From JANNGZ01 sp031404155 (GTDB lineage Bacteria > Pseudomonadota > Gammaproteobacteria > Burkholderiales > Burkholderiaceae_C), in assembly GCA_031404155.1 (NCBI GenBank), contig JANNGZ010000097.1:1-14263 (forward strand): a DNA stretch of 14,263 nucleotides. The letters are read 5' to 3'. The notes below the pieces were generated by a model. The model was not told the DNA's origin. It ran no database searches and saw nothing but the letters and a program-made list of their open reading frames with translations. This document shows, one piece after another, positions 13,542 through 14,263 of the stretch. Within the stretch, counting starts at the first letter, position 1; every line of letters starts with the position of its first letter. The position numbers were made by a program, and so were the translations under genes.

Positions 13542-14263
13542 ATGGACAGCACAGCGACTTCGGACCTGGTTTTCATCGGCGGCGGCAACATGGCCGGCGC
13601 GATCGTCGGCGGGCTGCTCGAAGCCGGCCGCGCAGCGTCGTCGATCCGCATCGTCGAGCCGCTGGCCGAGGCGCGCGAACGCCTGGCTGCCCGCTTCGGC
13701 GTCGCTGCGCTGTCCGCGCCGGACGCGTCGATCGCCGGCGCTAGGGTGGTGGTGTGGGCGGTCAAGCCGCAGCTTTTTCGCGAGGCCGCCGCGCCGTGCC
13801 GGGGATGGTTGGCGAACGCGCTGCACCTGAGCGTGATGGCCGGCATCCGCAGCGACACGATCGTGGCCGCCACCGGCAGCGCGCGGGTGGTGCGCGCGAT
13901 GCCGAACACGCCGGCGCTGATCGGCCAGGGCATCGCCGGCCTCTACGCGCGTGATGCAGTTGGCGCCGAGGAACGCGAGCAGGTCGAAGCGGTGCTCGCA
14001 CCCACCGGCCAGGTGCTCTGGGTGGACCACGAAGACGACCTCGACGCGGTGACCGCGCTGTCGGGCTCGGGCCCGGCCTACGTCTTCTATTTTGTCGAGG
14101 CCATGATGCAGGCGGCGCAGGAAATGGGCCTCAGCGCCGAGCAGGGCCGCCAGCTCGCGCTGGCCACCTTCAGTGGCGCTTCAGCGCTGGCCGCGCAAAC
14201 CGGCGAAGCGCCGGCGCTGCTGCGCGAGCGGGTCACGTCCCAGGGCGGCACCACCTACGCCGC
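13542..14263 (+). CDS. proC: pyrroline-5-carboxylate reductase ProC (3' end outside window)
   Basis: ProC reduces pyrroline-5-carboxylate to proline with NAD(P)H, the last step of proline synthesis. The 240 codons present show the Rossmann nucleotide-binding start LVFIGGGNMAGAIVGGLLEA (9-28), VWAVKPQ (71-77), SVMAGI (97-102), RAMPNTPALIGQG (118-130), and the dimer-forming C-terminal region with ALSGSGPAYVFYFVEAM (172-188). The signature near LRERVTSQGGTT (227-238) is the substrate-binding end of the family. Family length is about 270, so roughly 30 residues are missing beyond 14263. The ATG at 13542 puts the glycine motif at 13-15, as expected; the lack of a Shine-Dalgarno suggests leaderless translation. 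Confidence 0.95.
   Translation, partial: MDSTATSDLVFIGGGNMAGAIVGGLLEAGRAASSIRIVEPLAEARERLAARFGVAALSAPDASIAGARVVVWAVKPQLFREAAAPCRGWLANALHLSVMAGIRSDTIVAATGSARVVRAMPNTPALIGQGIAGLYARDAVGAEEREQVEAVLAPTGQVLWVDHEDDLDAVTALSGSGPAYVFYFVEAMMQAAQEMGLSAEQGRQLALATFSGASALAAQTGEAPALLRERVTSQGGTTYA

Noticed and set aside
13102..14030. Long minus-strand frames across the palindrome and proC (to 13488 and 14030)
   Set aside because: They are open only because of high GC; they lack domains and overlap proC or the inverted repeats.

Overview
The window is GC-rich throughout, and every recognisable gene has its closest fit in Betaproteobacteria, order Burkholderiales. The pointers are an OxyR with the family cysteines, recG/queA/tgt in one neighbourhood, a DUF4148 exported protein, a DUF2145 protein with its hydrophobic partner, and an LplT-like MFS-acyltransferase fusion. 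A Rubrivivax/Leptothrix-like lineage is plausible, but this is inference from gene content and composition; no rRNA or other phylogenetic marker RNA is present.

Layout, left to right. (1) 1-71 may hold the first codons of a minus-strand gene leaving the window. (2) oxyR (minus) diverges from a small lipoprotein gene (plus); the gap between them holds a perfect 10-bp inverted repeat. (3) An exported DUF4148 protein (plus) runs into recG (minus), with a strong GC hairpin between the two stop codons. (4) A short single-pass membrane ORF precedes queA and tgt (plus), two enzymes of queuosine tRNA modification. Tgt overlaps the start of an unrecognised membrane protein gene. In many proteobacteria yajC-secD-secF follows tgt, but not here. 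(5) On the minus strand come a CPBP/CAAX-type membrane protease, a 330-bp block of four 80-bp tandem repeats, and a two-domain MFS + PlsC acyltransferase protein starting at a TTG codon. (6) Also on minus: a DUF2145 protein, its upstream hydrophobic exported partner (GTGA overlap), and a YiaA/YiaB-type inner-membrane protein. (7) A 440-bp gap follows, most of it a large nested palindrome of about 284 bp. (8) proC (plus) begins at 13542 and is cut by the window end.

The named genes are mostly housekeeping: peroxide response, fork rescue, tRNA modification, lysophospholipid recycling and proline synthesis. The two unexplained structures are the 80-bp tandem array (8727-9056) and the nested inverted-repeat element (13227-13510). 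The latter folds on paper as an outer stem enclosing two hairpins of about 100 nt each. Those hairpins are diverged inverted copies of one another that keep base-pairing although their sequences differ. It is the best candidate here for an undescribed element.
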